This document shows positions 1 through 8,591 of a stretch of DNA of 12,462 nt, one piece after another. Under the pieces are notes generated by a model. It did not search any database. It was not told the DNA's origin and saw nothing but the letters and a program-made list of their open reading frames with translations. Each line of letters opens with the position of its first letter. The first letter of the stretch is position 1. A program made the position numbers and the translations under genes. Origin of the DNA: Candidatus Schekmanbacteria bacterium (GTDB taxonomy: Bacteria; CSSED10-310; JACPHN01); assembly GCA_016188575.1 (NCBI GenBank), contig JACPHN010000147.1, forward strand, positions 1 through 12,462. Direction: 5' to 3'.

Positions 1-3000
1 CGACTCCAGGTAGCGCGCCCGCAGGTAGGTCAGGTCGAGCTGCTTGTCGTACTGGCCGCCGATGAAGCGCCGGTCGTTTTCGACCTCGGCGCTGTCGAGC
101 TGCCGCTCGCCCCCGTCGAACACCGCCCCCCACGGCATGTACTCCACCGGCTGCGAGCTTCGGGAAGCCGAGCCCGAGAAGTCCGCCGGCCACACCACCG
201 CGCCGTGCTGGTCGCTCATCGCGACCACGCTGCCGAGGTGATCGAGATGGTAGAAGTAGCGTTTGGCGGGATAGGGGCCGGTGCCGAAGGCGTCGGCCGT
301 GCCGAGCTGGACCATGGCCGCCAGCGCCAGCCCCGCTCCCGCGGCCAAAAGCCGCCGCTGCCGCCACCACAGCGCGCACGTCAGAAGCCCCAGCGCGCCC
401 GCCAGTGCCGTGCGGCTCCACACCGGCACCGTGCTCCAGCCTGGCGCCAGGTCCATGCGGCCGATCAAGGTGTCCTCCGAATATGCATAGATCCTGCGCA
501 GCTCGCCCTCACCGTCGATCTCCGCGAGCGGATTACCCGATTCGTCATACAGATAGTACTGCTCCGACCCGACCGTCGAGCGCCAGCAGCGCTGGCCGGC
601 GGCGTCGTAGTCGAAGGACACCGCCGCTCCCTCACCGCCCTGTGCCGAGACCAGCAGGCCATCATACCCATAGTCCAGGTGCTTGGTCTCGCCCGTGTCC
701 GCCGTCGGGTACGCGGTCAACCAGCCGTCGAGATGATACGCGTAACCCGCGGCGGTCACGCGGTTGCCGCGGTAGGTCCAGCTCGCGCTCGGCTGCCCCG
801 GCACGGTCGAGGTGACGCTTTCAACGCTGCCGTGAGGCTCGTGCGCGAAGCTCAGCGTGCCGTGCTCGGCGTAATCGGCGCTCGCCACGCGGCCTTTGGC
901 GTCGTAGCTGAGGTCGTCCCAGATCGTGCCGCCGCCGTAGAAGATGCGCGCGGGGTTGCCGCGGCGGTCGTATTGGTACAGGCGATCGAAAATCCCTCCG
1001 GTCGTCTTGATCCGGCCAGGCCGGTTTGGATCTGCCCCGGAAGGCTCGACGGTGGTCGTGACGCCGTTGGCGAATCTCACCGCCTTCAGCCCGCCGGCGG
1101 CGTCGTAGTCCAGCGCGGTAGCGAAATCCCCGAGCGCGCTGATGCGGTTGTCCTGGCCGCGCGTGTAGCGCAGCTCGTAGTCGTTGGGATACGTCACGCC
1201 CACGAGGTTGCCGTTGGCGTCGTACCGATACTGGAGCTCGTAGCTGCCCACCGGATAGGTGGTTTTGACCCTCCGCACCCTGCCGAGCGCATCGTATTCG
1301 AGATAGTCCGTCGAGCCGCCGTTGAACCGTGCCGCCGTCAGGTAGCCGAGGCGCGTCTGCTGCGTGGTTCGCTCGTCGTAGGTAAAGGAGGTCGTGCGGC
1401 CCACGTCCGAGAAGAACCGCGACGTCACCCGATTGTTGTCGTCGAATTGCTGCTCCACGTAGGCACCGCCGCGGCGCGTGCGGCGGCGCTGGTTACCGTT
1501 TTCGTCGTACTGGTAGTCCACCCAGCCGGTCTCGGGGTGCAGCTCGCGCGTCAGCCGCGAGGCGCGGTCGTAGACGAGCTCGCGGTCGTTGTCGCCACCC
1601 GGCGCGTCGATTTTGCTCAGGCGGGAGAGCGCGTCATAAGCGTAGCGGAAGGCGGTGCCGGTCTCGTCCACGAGCTCCACGACATTGCCCGAGGGGTCGG
1701 TAACCGTTTCGCGCGTCCGCCCCAGCGGATCGGTTTGCCGCACCGCGTTGCCGTCGTAGCGGTAGGTCCAGGTGCCGAAGGGATCGGTGCGCTCGACCTC
1801 CCGGCCCAGCGCGTCGTAGGCATGGCTCGTTGCCGCGCACGGCGAGCAGGTCTGGGCGCTCGTCGGCGCGCTCGCGAAGGTCCGGCGGCCGACCGCGTCG
1901 TAGCGATAGTGGATGTAGTCGAAAGCTCCCGGTCCAGCGGCGGTGCGCACCCGCACCACCCGCCCCAGGTCGTCCAGCGCTTCGACCGTTTCCGCGTCGC
2001 CGCGCCTGCGCACCACTTGCTCACCGGCCTCGTACTCGACCTCGAGCGGGTTATCGCCTGGAAAGCCGGTCCGCGTGCGGCGTCCGAGCGCGTCGTAGGC
2101 GAAGGTCGTCGTGTTGCCGTTCGCATCGGTCTCGCTCCGCGCGAGCCCGGTGCTCGCGTCGATGGCGCGCGTGAACGACTGCCAGCCGCGCGGCGTGCGC
2201 ACGGATTCCAGCGTGCCGTGGTCGGTCTCTGCCTCCCATTGCTTGCCGCGCGGGTCGATCACTCGCTCGAGGTTGCCGTCGCCGTCGTAGGAGCGCCGCG
2301 TCACCAGGCGCAGGCCCGAGGGATCGACCACTGTCTCAGTCACCCGGCCGAAGTCGCTCGCGGAGACCGAGGTGCCGTAGGTGTGGCGGGTTTCGCTCAG
2401 GAGCGTGCCTGCAGGCTCGTCGTAGATTCGTTCCGCGCTCACCAGCGCCACCAGGTTCGCCGCCGCGAGGCTCTGGCTGCCCGTCCAGGCGCGCTCGTAT
2501 TCCGCGCGCCGCAAGAGCGCGGTGGTGTCCCAGCCCGTTTGCTGCACCTCGCCGGGGTTGCCGTAGGCGTCGTAGCCCAGGTAGTAGGTGCGCGCGAGAT
2601 CGACGGCGGTCGTCCCCGGCCGGTGCAGCTCGACGCGCGTCTCGGCGGGCAACGCCACGCGGGCGAGCTGCGCATCCTCGAAGCCCGGCCAGGTGATCTC
2701 CTCCATGCCCAGGACGGGGTCGCTCGAGAGGACGCGGAAGTCGTAGTCCGTTTCCTCCCGCCGCGCGAGATTTGCATACCCGCCGGTGTCCGTGCCGTCG
2801 TAATACTCCGTGCGGAAGCTCAGCCCGATGTTGTACGGCATCACCAGGCTGGTCGAACCGAGCCCGTGAAAGAAGCTGCGGGTCACGTTGCCCAGCGGAT
2901 CGATGGTGCGCACGTAGGTCTCGCCCGAGCTCGGGTAGTCGTAGGTCCACCGCGCCGTCCCGAAGTCGCCGGCATGTTGGCGGCTCACCAGCACCCGCGA

Positions 3001-4379
3001 CGGAACGCGCGTCGAGCGCACTCCGTCGCTGACGTAGCGGTAGCGCGTGTCGTGCTCGTAGGTGGCGAGGCCGCCGTAGGGATTGCGCAGCTCGCGCAGC
3101 TCCGGAAAGTGGCCCGTGGCGTAGGTATAGGAGACGCCGGGACCGGCGGGGGGCGTGACCGCGGACAGCACCGCAAGCTGGCCGGTGTCCTTCACCTCGT
3201 AGCGGATGCTCGCCGGCGCACCGTCAAAGGCGGTGAACGAGATTTGCTCCAGGCGCTCGTGTGCTGGCGCCGCCGTGCTAAACGTCACCGTCCGGCCGTA
3301 GGTATCGCGAATGGACTTCAGGTTGCGTTTGCCCGCGAGCTCCTCGTCGTACTCGACCGCAATGGCATTGGCGCCGCTGGCGCTGCTGATCCGCGTAAGC
3401 GCCAGGAAGGGGAAACCCTCTTCATCGGCGGCGAGGTGGCCGAATTCGAAAACCGTGCCGTCGCGGCCCCGCAGCGTCGCGACGCCGCCGGCGGCATCAT
3501 ACTCGTAGCGGCGAAAGCTCTTGGTGAAGTCGACGCCGGCGACGACGTCCGGGAATACCCGCTCGCGGGAACCGTCGGGCGTGACCACCGTCGGGTTCTT
3601 GTCGTCGGCGTAATCCGCGTGGTAGACGCGCCCCAGGTGCAGGGTCCAGCCCAGACCGAGCCACGAGCCCCCGATCGGTTCCGAGGCGTCGCCGTTCCAG
3701 CGTACGACCTTGCTGTTGTAGGAGCGGGTAATGACCAGGTCGAGGCCGCCCTTCCCCGGCAGGCGCAGGTCCGTGTAGGTGAGGAGCAGGTTGCCGTTGA
3801 ACAGGTTGACGGTTTCCTCGCCGCTCCCGGGTTGGTAGCCGCCACCGTCCTTGACGCCGGCCTGATCGAAGAACCAGTCCTGCTGAAAGGCCGCGAGGTC
3901 CTCGACGAGGTAGAGCACCTCGCAGTAGATCGCGATGCGCGCCGCCTGGTCCGTGAGCCAGTCATTCGCGACGCCGCCGGCGAAGTCCCCGTCAACCTTG
4001 GGAGCGACGTCCTGGCGCAGCTTGTTTTCGGCCGCGCCGAATGCTCCCTGAGCGATCTGGGTCCGGGCGACCTCGATCTTCTTCGCGAGCACGCACTGCC
4101 GCAGCGAGGTCGGCGGATCCGAGACATCCTGGCACCCGGCCGACAGCGCGGCCCTCCGCGCCGTGGCACCGAAGGCCCCGGCGGGCAATCCCTCGATGTA
4201 GGTAATAATGCGGCTGGCGTGTGATACGAGGTGGTCTACAGGCTCAAGAGCATGTGGCGCGGGGGGGGGGGGGGGAAAAGCAGAACCAGCAGCCGCGCGG
4301 CACGAGGCAAGACAGCGCCATGCAGGGAAATGTTGGAAGCTCCTGGCAGGCCGTGCACGCCACTCTGTCTTCTCATCAT
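1..4379 (-). CDS. RHS/YD-repeat exported protein, partial, interrupted by a poly-C frameshift
   Basis: This is a giant RHS-family protein; its C-terminus lies beyond the left edge. The minus frame with codons on plus positions 1-3, 4-6 and so on is open from 4395 to position 1. It has an N-terminal segment, then VNLFNGNLLLTYTDLRLPG (about residues 188-206), typical of the start of RHS shells. Many YD repeats follow, such as YDALGRRTRTGFPG, YDALGREVERTDPFG and YDANGNLVGVTYP. The RHS core comes last: HLDHLGSVVAMSD, then RFIGGQYDKQLDLTYLRARYLE at 4-69. No ATG, GTG or TTG exists in this frame between 4395 and the poly-C run; the first candidates after it are weak (TTG near 4190, GTG near 4091). 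The start at 4379 is chosen for its GGAGG site and upstream promoter, but it is out of frame by one base at the C run. RHS shells usually encapsulate a C-terminal toxin, which is not visible here. Family assignment is secure; the functional state is uncertain. Confidence 0.9.
4261..4275 (-). repeat. Homopolymer of 15 C (coding strand) inside the RHS gene start
   Basis: There are fifteen uninterrupted G on the plus strand. On the coding strand the run follows CTGCTTTT and precedes GCGCCACATGC. With 15 C the ATG at 4379 gives a 47-residue peptide ending at the TAG at 4236-4238. With 16 or 13 C the same ATG reads through a proline stretch into the open RHS frame. Runs of this length are prone to slippage during replication and are also prone to sequencing error. 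Confidence 0.9.
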
Positions 4380-4383
4380 GGTT

Positions 4384-4388
4384 CCTCC
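4384..4388 (-). promoter_or_regulatory. Ribosome-binding site fixing the RHS start
   Basis: The coding strand reads TGGAGGAACCATGATG. GGAGG lies four bases before the ATG at 4379. This is the best ribosome-binding site in the region, and it marks a start whose frame matches the RHS frame only if the poly-C run changes length by +1 or -2. Confidence 0.7.
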
Positions 4389-4394
4389 ATCGCC

Positions 4395-4720
4395 CTTACG
4401 TCTGAGGTCATCCGAACACGACACCGACCATTCGCCTCTCCCCGGCGCGAAATGTATCCCCGGCCGGCAAGAGATCGCATACCAGGGGCAGTCGCACGTG
4501 TCAAGGCCTGTCCCTGGGCGACGACTCCCCACCAAAACCCCTTTCATGGGTAGGCATTTCGAGCGACGGCTATCTCACCAGACCTGCCAAGCGCAGAACA
4601 CCAGATACCTACGCGCTTTCTCCGAGCGCCATGGCCCGCGGGTGTCTGCCGTAGCCATGGCCGTAGCCGTAGCCCTCGCCTTCGCCATCATCTGCGTACC
4701 GCGCACCCCTTGCTTGGAGC
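4395..4720. other. Intergenic region between the RHS start and the IS5 remnant
   Basis: Apart from the candidate promoter at 4476-4504, no gene is evident. Around 4640-4690 a GCC-phased stretch (GCCATG, GCCGTA twice, GCCCTC, GCCTTC, GCCATC) reads on the minus strand as GEGEGYGYGHGYG. No start or homologous context supports translation, and the stretch may be debris of a lost gene. Confidence 0.4.
4476..4504 (-). promoter_or_regulatory. Candidate sigma70 promoter for the RHS gene
   Basis: On the minus strand there is a perfect -35 box TTGACA (4499-4504), a 17-base spacer, and TATGCG (4476-4481) preceded by TGG, giving an extended -10 form (TGnTAT). Transcription would start near 4469, leaving a leader of about 90 bases before the ATG at 4379. 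Found by eye only. The -10 hexamer matches the consensus at only three positions, offset by the extended -10. Confidence 0.5.
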
Positions 4721-5105
4721 CTATCCCAATAGGCCACTCGACCGCCAGGTGATGATCGCCAAGGCCAGGTGGAGCTCGGCCAGATAATTCTGCGGTTTCT
4801 TTGCCCAGCGCACAGGATCCCACGAAAGCGGTTCATCCAACTGTGCAGACGTTCCACTACCCAACGTCGCGCCCTGAAGCCAGCCTCATTCTTGATGGCC
4901 TTGGCCTCCTCCCCCTGGCCGCGAATATGAGCGGTGAATTGGAATTCTATCAACAGCTCCCGCACTTCCTTGTAGTCGTACCCTTATGTCCAGGCACATT
5001 CCCTGAGGGCCATCGGCCTTGGGGACGGGTCTGTCGATGGGAATGCTCTCCACGGTCTCCCGTGCCCTGTTGGTCAGCTCAGCCACGAGCACTCGCGCCG
5101 GCATC
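4721..5105 (-). pseudogene. IS5-family transposase remnant (C-terminal part, frameshifted)
   Basis: This is the remains of a DDE transposase of the IS5 family (IS427-like group), split over three frames on the minus strand. The first piece contains LVAELTNRARETVESIPI and ends in DGPQGMCLD near 4990. After one frameshift it continues as GYDYKEVRELLIEFQFTAHI, then ARRWVVERLHSWMNRFRGIL, the region carrying the catalytic glutamate of the family. A second frameshift near 4805 leads to RWAKKPQNYLAELHLALAII and then WRSSGLLG with a TAG at 4721-4723. The N-terminal half, with its aspartates, is missing. The stop lies in CCTATCCCAATAGG, which resembles terminal sequence of this group. It lies just downstream of the DUF3108 gene. 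Inactive; the group name is less certain than the family. Confidence 0.8.
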
Positions 5106-5141
5106 AACCCAGCGGTGCGAAGAGGGCGGACAGCGACGTCC

Positions 5142-5960
5142 CTAGGGCCGCTGGCTCTGACCGCCACCTGCCTGTAGCACCCCGCCGGGTGCTCCCGACA
5201 CCTTGGTCAGCTTCAGGTGCAGCGATCCGAACGGCAGCTTGGTGCTGACGCGCACCACGAGGCGGCGATCGTCGTCGCTGATCCAGATTTTCGCGTCGCT
5301 GCCCTTCTTGAAGATACCGCGCTCGGGCAGCTCCGGGTGGAGCACGAAGCACGCAAAGGTGCCGGCGGTCACCTCGATGGTCTCGCGCCCGATGACGACC
5401 ACCTTGACCGGGTTGTGCTTCGGCTTGAAGTAACGGTTCAGCTCCAGACGGTCACCGACGGCCAGCGGCAGCGCGCGCACGAAGTAGAGAAACGAGACGT
5501 CGTCGAGGGGATCGGGAGAGGTCGGTTCGGGCGGTCGCTCGTCCTGGCTGAAGGTGCCCTGGTCCGGAAAGATCTCATAATGCTCCTGGCGCGAGTCCGT
5601 GGACTGCTTGATGTCCTTGTGAAATCGGTACGACACGAAGTGCTCCGGGTCAAACCAGCTTTCGAGCATGTCGTGGACCGAGTACCACAAGGCCTTGCCG
5701 GTGATCTCGAACTGGGCGTGGGCGGCCGGCTGGCCGCGGACTGCCTCGAGGCCGGCAATGCGCATGACGCCGCGGCCGACGCGAAACGGCCCGAAGTGCA
5801 CCGAGTATTCGAGGTTCTCGCCAATGGGAAAGACACTCGTCACCGCCGGCGCAGCGCCTGCCGGCGCGCGCTCGCCGGGTGCATCGGGAAGCTCCTGCGT
5901 CCTACCGGGCACCGGCGCAAACAGGAGGATGGTCAGGGCGAGGCACAGATTTCGCTGCAT
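5142..5960 (-). CDS. Exported DUF3108 domain protein
   Basis: A 272-residue protein with a Sec-type signal peptide: MQRN, hydrophobic LCLALTILLFAPV, and a likely cleavage near residue 22. The mature part carries DUF3108 features: GENLEYSVHFGPFRVGRGVM (48-66), SWFDPEHFVSYRF (101-113), DVSFLYFVRALPLAVGD (154-170), ETIEVTAGTFACFVLHP (193-209), GIFKKGSDAKIWISDDDRR (215-233) and KLPFGSLHLKL (241-251). Proteins of this family are predicted periplasmic or outer-membrane-associated beta-rich proteins without a firmly assigned function. It starts 25 bases after the spoVR stop on the same strand, so it is probably the last gene of the prkA operon. The only purine-rich site, AAAGGA at 5974-5979, is rather far from the ATG (13 bases). 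The last residues after TKVSGAP look non-conserved and abut transposon debris, so the end may have been altered. Confidence 0.85.
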   Translation of the reverse strand: MQRNLCLALTILLFAPVPGRTQELPDAPGERAPAGAAPAVTSVFPIGENLEYSVHFGPFRVGRGVMRIAGLEAVRGQPAAHAQFEITGKALWYSVHDMLESWFDPEHFVSYRFHKDIKQSTDSRQEHYEIFPDQGTFSQDERPPEPTSPDPLDDVSFLYFVRALPLAVGDRLELNRYFKPKHNPVKVVVIGRETIEVTAGTFACFVLHPELPERGIFKKGSDAKIWISDDDRRLVVRVSTKLPFGSLHLKLTKVSGAPGGVLQAGGGQSQRP

Positions 5961-5985
5961 TTCGGTGCGCCAGTCCTTTCACGCG

Positions 5986-7476
5986 CTACTTCAGATTCTT
6001 TTCGGAATGATTGGAGCCGTCGAAGGAAAGCAGCTTCGGGCGCTCCTCCACCGCCGTTTCCAGGTGAACGGGACGGCGCCAGATACGCTGCACGTTGCGC
6101 ATCGTCTCCTTCGCCTCGTCCATCTTGAGGTCCACGCCCTCGTGTTTGTGCCGCAAGTATAGCTCGCCGCGATTAATGTAGTTGGCGTCTTGAACCAGGA
6201 TCACAGGTTGCCCGAAGTTGGTCAAGCTGAACAGCAACTTCTGCTTGACGGCTTTGAACTCCCGCGATTCGATCTCGTAGTTGCCGCTGTGGCGGTTGAA
6301 CGCGTACGTGAACAGGCGGTGCTCGCGGCAGAAATCTTCGGTGAGAAACGTATCAATAAAGGTCACGTCGTTGAAGATGCGGCGGACTTCGAAGATTTTC
6401 TCACGCCCCAGCCCCACTTTTCGATCCCAGTCGCGGCGCGTTGCGTAGTCGTCGCACTGTTCGTATTCCGGTCCGAACTTGCCCTTGTTCCACCTGTCCT
6501 CGATGTCTCTGAACAGCTCGACTCCAAGCTTGTAGGGGTTGAGCTGACCGGGACTGGTGCCCATGGTTCCGGAGTGGCGATCGGCGTAGTCGATGACCTC
6601 CGAATCGCGTAGCGCCCGCGTCGTCATGATCCGAGAGTGCCAGTATGATGCCCAGCCCTCGTTCATGATTTTGGTCTGCGCCTGGGGCGTGAAGTAATAG
6701 CCTTCCTCGCGCGCCATGGCGAGAATGTCTTTTTGCCAGTTCGGAATCGGCGCATGGTCCATGAGAAAGCGCAGCACGTCGCGCTCCGGCTCGGCCGGGA
6801 ACTGCTCCTCTTTCTTCTTGTCCTCTTCGATCTGTCGCCGCTGCTCCTCAATGAAGTCCGGGGGATTGATATACCGATCCATGTACGATTTCGCGCTGAT
6901 CTTGCGGACCACCGTGACGTCCTGATCGTCTTCTTCGAGAATGGTGGTGTCTTTGGCGCGCCGCCGCCGAATCGCCGGAGCGTGTGGGTCGATAAGGTAT
7001 TGAATCGAGAGGCAAGCGTCCAGGAACTCTTCGACGTTTTCCAGCCCATGCTTTTCGGCATAGCCGCGGATCCGCGTTCCGTGGTTGGCCATTTCGTCCA
7101 TCATCTTGCGATTGGTGTGAGCGAACCAGAAATTGTTCTTGAAGAAGTCGACGTGGCCATAGACGTGAGCCATGACGAGCTTCTGGTCGACCAGGTGGTT
7201 ACACTCGAGCAGGTACGCATACGACGGGTTGTTGTTTATGACCAGCTCGTAGATCTTCTGAAGGCCGTACGTATACCCCTTTGACAGGCGCTCGTATTCC
7301 ATTCCGAACGACCAGTGGGGGTAGCGGTTGGGAAAGCCGCCGTAAGCGGCGACGGCATTGAGCTGTTTGTAGTCGAGCAGCTCGAAGATCGTGGAGAAGA
7401 AGTCGAGGCCGTATTCTCGGGCATACTCTTCGATTTCGGCGCGAATGGTCTCGAGATACGCGGGCAAATCAGCCAT
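5986..7476 (-). CDS. spoVR: SpoVR family protein (YcgB type)
   Basis: A 496-residue SpoVR/YcgB protein, close to the usual family length of about 470-510. Family blocks are GGFPNRYPHWSFGMEYE (46-62), NNNPSYAYLLECN (81-93), MAHVYGHVDFFKNN (102-115) and MNEGWASYWH (271-280). The conserved His and Glu residues in HVYGH and NEGWASYWH look like a metal site, which is my inference. A charged linker rich in Lys and Glu spans about 209-232. The start is supported by AAGGAG five bases upstream (7482-7487). It follows yeaH after 14 bases. SpoVR takes part in spore cortex formation in Bacillus, but orthologues are widespread in non-spore-formers, nearly always with PrkA and YeaH, where they belong to a stress or starvation module of unsolved biochemistry. 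Confidence 0.95.
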   Translation of the reverse strand: MADLPAYLETIRAEIEEYAREYGLDFFSTIFELLDYKQLNAVAAYGGFPNRYPHWSFGMEYERLSKGYTYGLQKIYELVINNNPSYAYLLECNHLVDQKLVMAHVYGHVDFFKNNFWFAHTNRKMMDEMANHGTRIRGYAEKHGLENVEEFLDACLSIQYLIDPHAPAIRRRRAKDTTILEEDDQDVTVVRKISAKSYMDRYINPPDFIEEQRRQIEEDKKKEEQFPAEPERDVLRFLMDHAPIPNWQKDILAMAREEGYYFTPQAQTKIMNEGWASYWHSRIMTTRALRDSEVIDYADRHSGTMGTSPGQLNPYKLGVELFRDIEDRWNKGKFGPEYEQCDDYATRRDWDRKVGLGREKIFEVRRIFNDVTFIDTFLTEDFCREHRLFTYAFNRHSGNYEIESREFKAVKQKLLFSLTNFGQPVILVQDANYINRGELYLRHKHEGVDLKMDEAKETMRNVQRIWRRPVHLETAVEERPKLLSFDGSNHSEKNLK

Positions 7477-7490
7477 GGTTTCTCCTTTCG

Positions 7491-8591
7491 CTATCGGCCG
7501 GTGCCCAGGAATTCTTTGATGGAATCATAAATCGCGTCTTTGTCCGCGATGATGGAGGTAATCAGATTCGTCTTTTCGGGAAAACCTTTGCGCAGCTCCT
7601 TGGCGAACTGACCACTACCGTATGGCGACGTGACCTGGCCGTAGCAGAAGAGGTTCACCTTGGGCAGTAGTTGCTCGCGGAGCAGGCGCATGCAGGAGGT
7701 GTTGTCGTCCCCCCAGTTATCGCCGTCACTGAAATGGAAACAGTAGACGTTCCATTCGTCGGGGGGGAAATGGTCTTCGACCATTTTCTTGCACAGCTCG
7801 TAGGCGCTGGAGATCTTGGTTCCACCGCTTTCCCGCGTGTGGTAGAAGGTGTGCTGGTCGACGAGGCGAGCGGCGGCGTCGTGGACAATGTAACGGCATT
7901 CGACATTCTGGTACTGGTTGCGCAGCCAGGTGTCGATCCAGAAGGCTTCGATGCGCACGATCTCCTTTTGCTCGTCGCCCATGGAGCCGCTGACGTCGAG
8001 CATATAGACGATGACCGCATTGGACTCGGGCCGGCGGGTCACTTTCCAGGAACGGTAGAGCTTGTCCTCCTTGACCGGTATGACCAACGGCCTGTCCGGA
8101 TTGTACGAGCCCGCCGAAATTTGCCGCTTGAGCGCGCGCTTGTAGGTGCGCTTGAAGTGGCGGAGGCTCTCCGGTCCAACGCGCCGGATACCGGTGTATC
8201 GCTCCTTGTCCGAAACGATGTTTTCCTTTCCGCGAGGTTCGATGCGAGGAAGCTGCAGCTCTTCGCCGAGGATTTCGGCGAGCTCGTCCATGGTAACGTC
8301 GACCTCGAGCAGGTGCTCGCCCGGCCCTTCGCCGGCGGGTCCCGTGCCGGCCTGCCCGTCTTGCTTGCCGATCGCATCGCCGAGGTTGCCCTCACCGATG
8401 CCAACGCCGCCAGTCTGCTTGCCGCCGTAGCGAAAGCGCGGGATGTCGATCTGCGGCAGCGGAATGCTGACACGATCGCTGCCTTGCCGTCCGAGCATTT
8501 CTCCCTTGGACATGAATTTGCGCAAGTCCCGCCGGACCCGGCCCTTGACGATCTGGCGAAAGCGAAAATGGTCTTGCTCGATTCGTGCCAT
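7491..8591 (-). CDS. yeaH: DUF444 protein with VWA domain (YeaH/YhbH)
   Basis: A 366-residue YeaH/YhbH family protein. The N-terminal part is basic ([20 protein letters not shown]), followed by a glycine-rich linker (about 56-92, [17 protein letters not shown]). The C-terminal half is a von Willebrand A-like domain with the metal-coordinating DVSGSMG motif at 199-205, plus [11 protein letters not shown] and [12 protein letters not shown], all typical of DUF444. The ATG overlaps the prkA stop in TGATG, so translation is probably coupled to the kinase; no strong separate ribosome-binding site is visible. In Escherichia coli yeaH is co-transcribed with the kinase gene yeaG and both respond to sustained nitrogen starvation. 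YeaH is a plausible partner or adaptor of the AAA+ kinase, but its molecular role is unknown. Confidence 0.95.
   Translation of the reverse strand: MARIEQDHFRFRQIVKGRVRRDLRKFMSKGEMLGRQGSDRVSIPLPQIDIPRFRYGGKQTGGVGIGEGNLGDAIGKQDGQAGTGPAGEGPGEHLLEVDVTMDELAEILGEELQLPRIEPRGKENIVSDKERYTGIRRVGPESLRHFKRTYKRALKRQISAGSYNPDRPLVIPVKEDKLYRSWKVTRRPESNAVIVYMLDVSGSMGDEQKEIVRIEAFWIDTWLRNQYQNVECRYIVHDAAARLVDQHTFYHTRESGGTKISSAYELCKKMVEDHFPPDEWNVYCFHFSDGDNWGDDNTSCMRLLREQLLPKVNLFCYGQVTSPYGSGQFAKELRKGFPEKTNLITSIIADKDAIYDSIKEFLGTGR

Noticed and set aside
205-4224. 1339-codon open frame on the plus strand
   Set aside because: It is codon-register antisense to the RHS gene. Its translation shows no domain, while the minus frame gives continuous YD repeats and the RHS core.
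4236-4547. Minus-strand frame starting at the ATG at 4547
   Set aside because: The upstream ATG has no ribosome-binding site and lies before the candidate promoter. Only the part from 4379 is supported.
4719-4734. CCTATCCCAATAGG hairpin as a terminator
   Set aside because: The arms are only five bases and no T-run follows. It fits better as the end of the IS5 remnant.
4609-4965. 118-residue minus-strand frame as an intact gene
   Set aside because: It is one frame segment of the IS5 remnant followed by unrelated read-through (GEGYGYGHGYG).
5217-6128. Long plus-strand frames opposite the operon, here and at 6733-7284, 7671-8672, 8585-9370 and 9629-10768
   Set aside because: All are antisense to recognisable genes (DUF3108, SpoVR, YeaH, PrkA), have no ribosome-binding sites, and show low-information translations.
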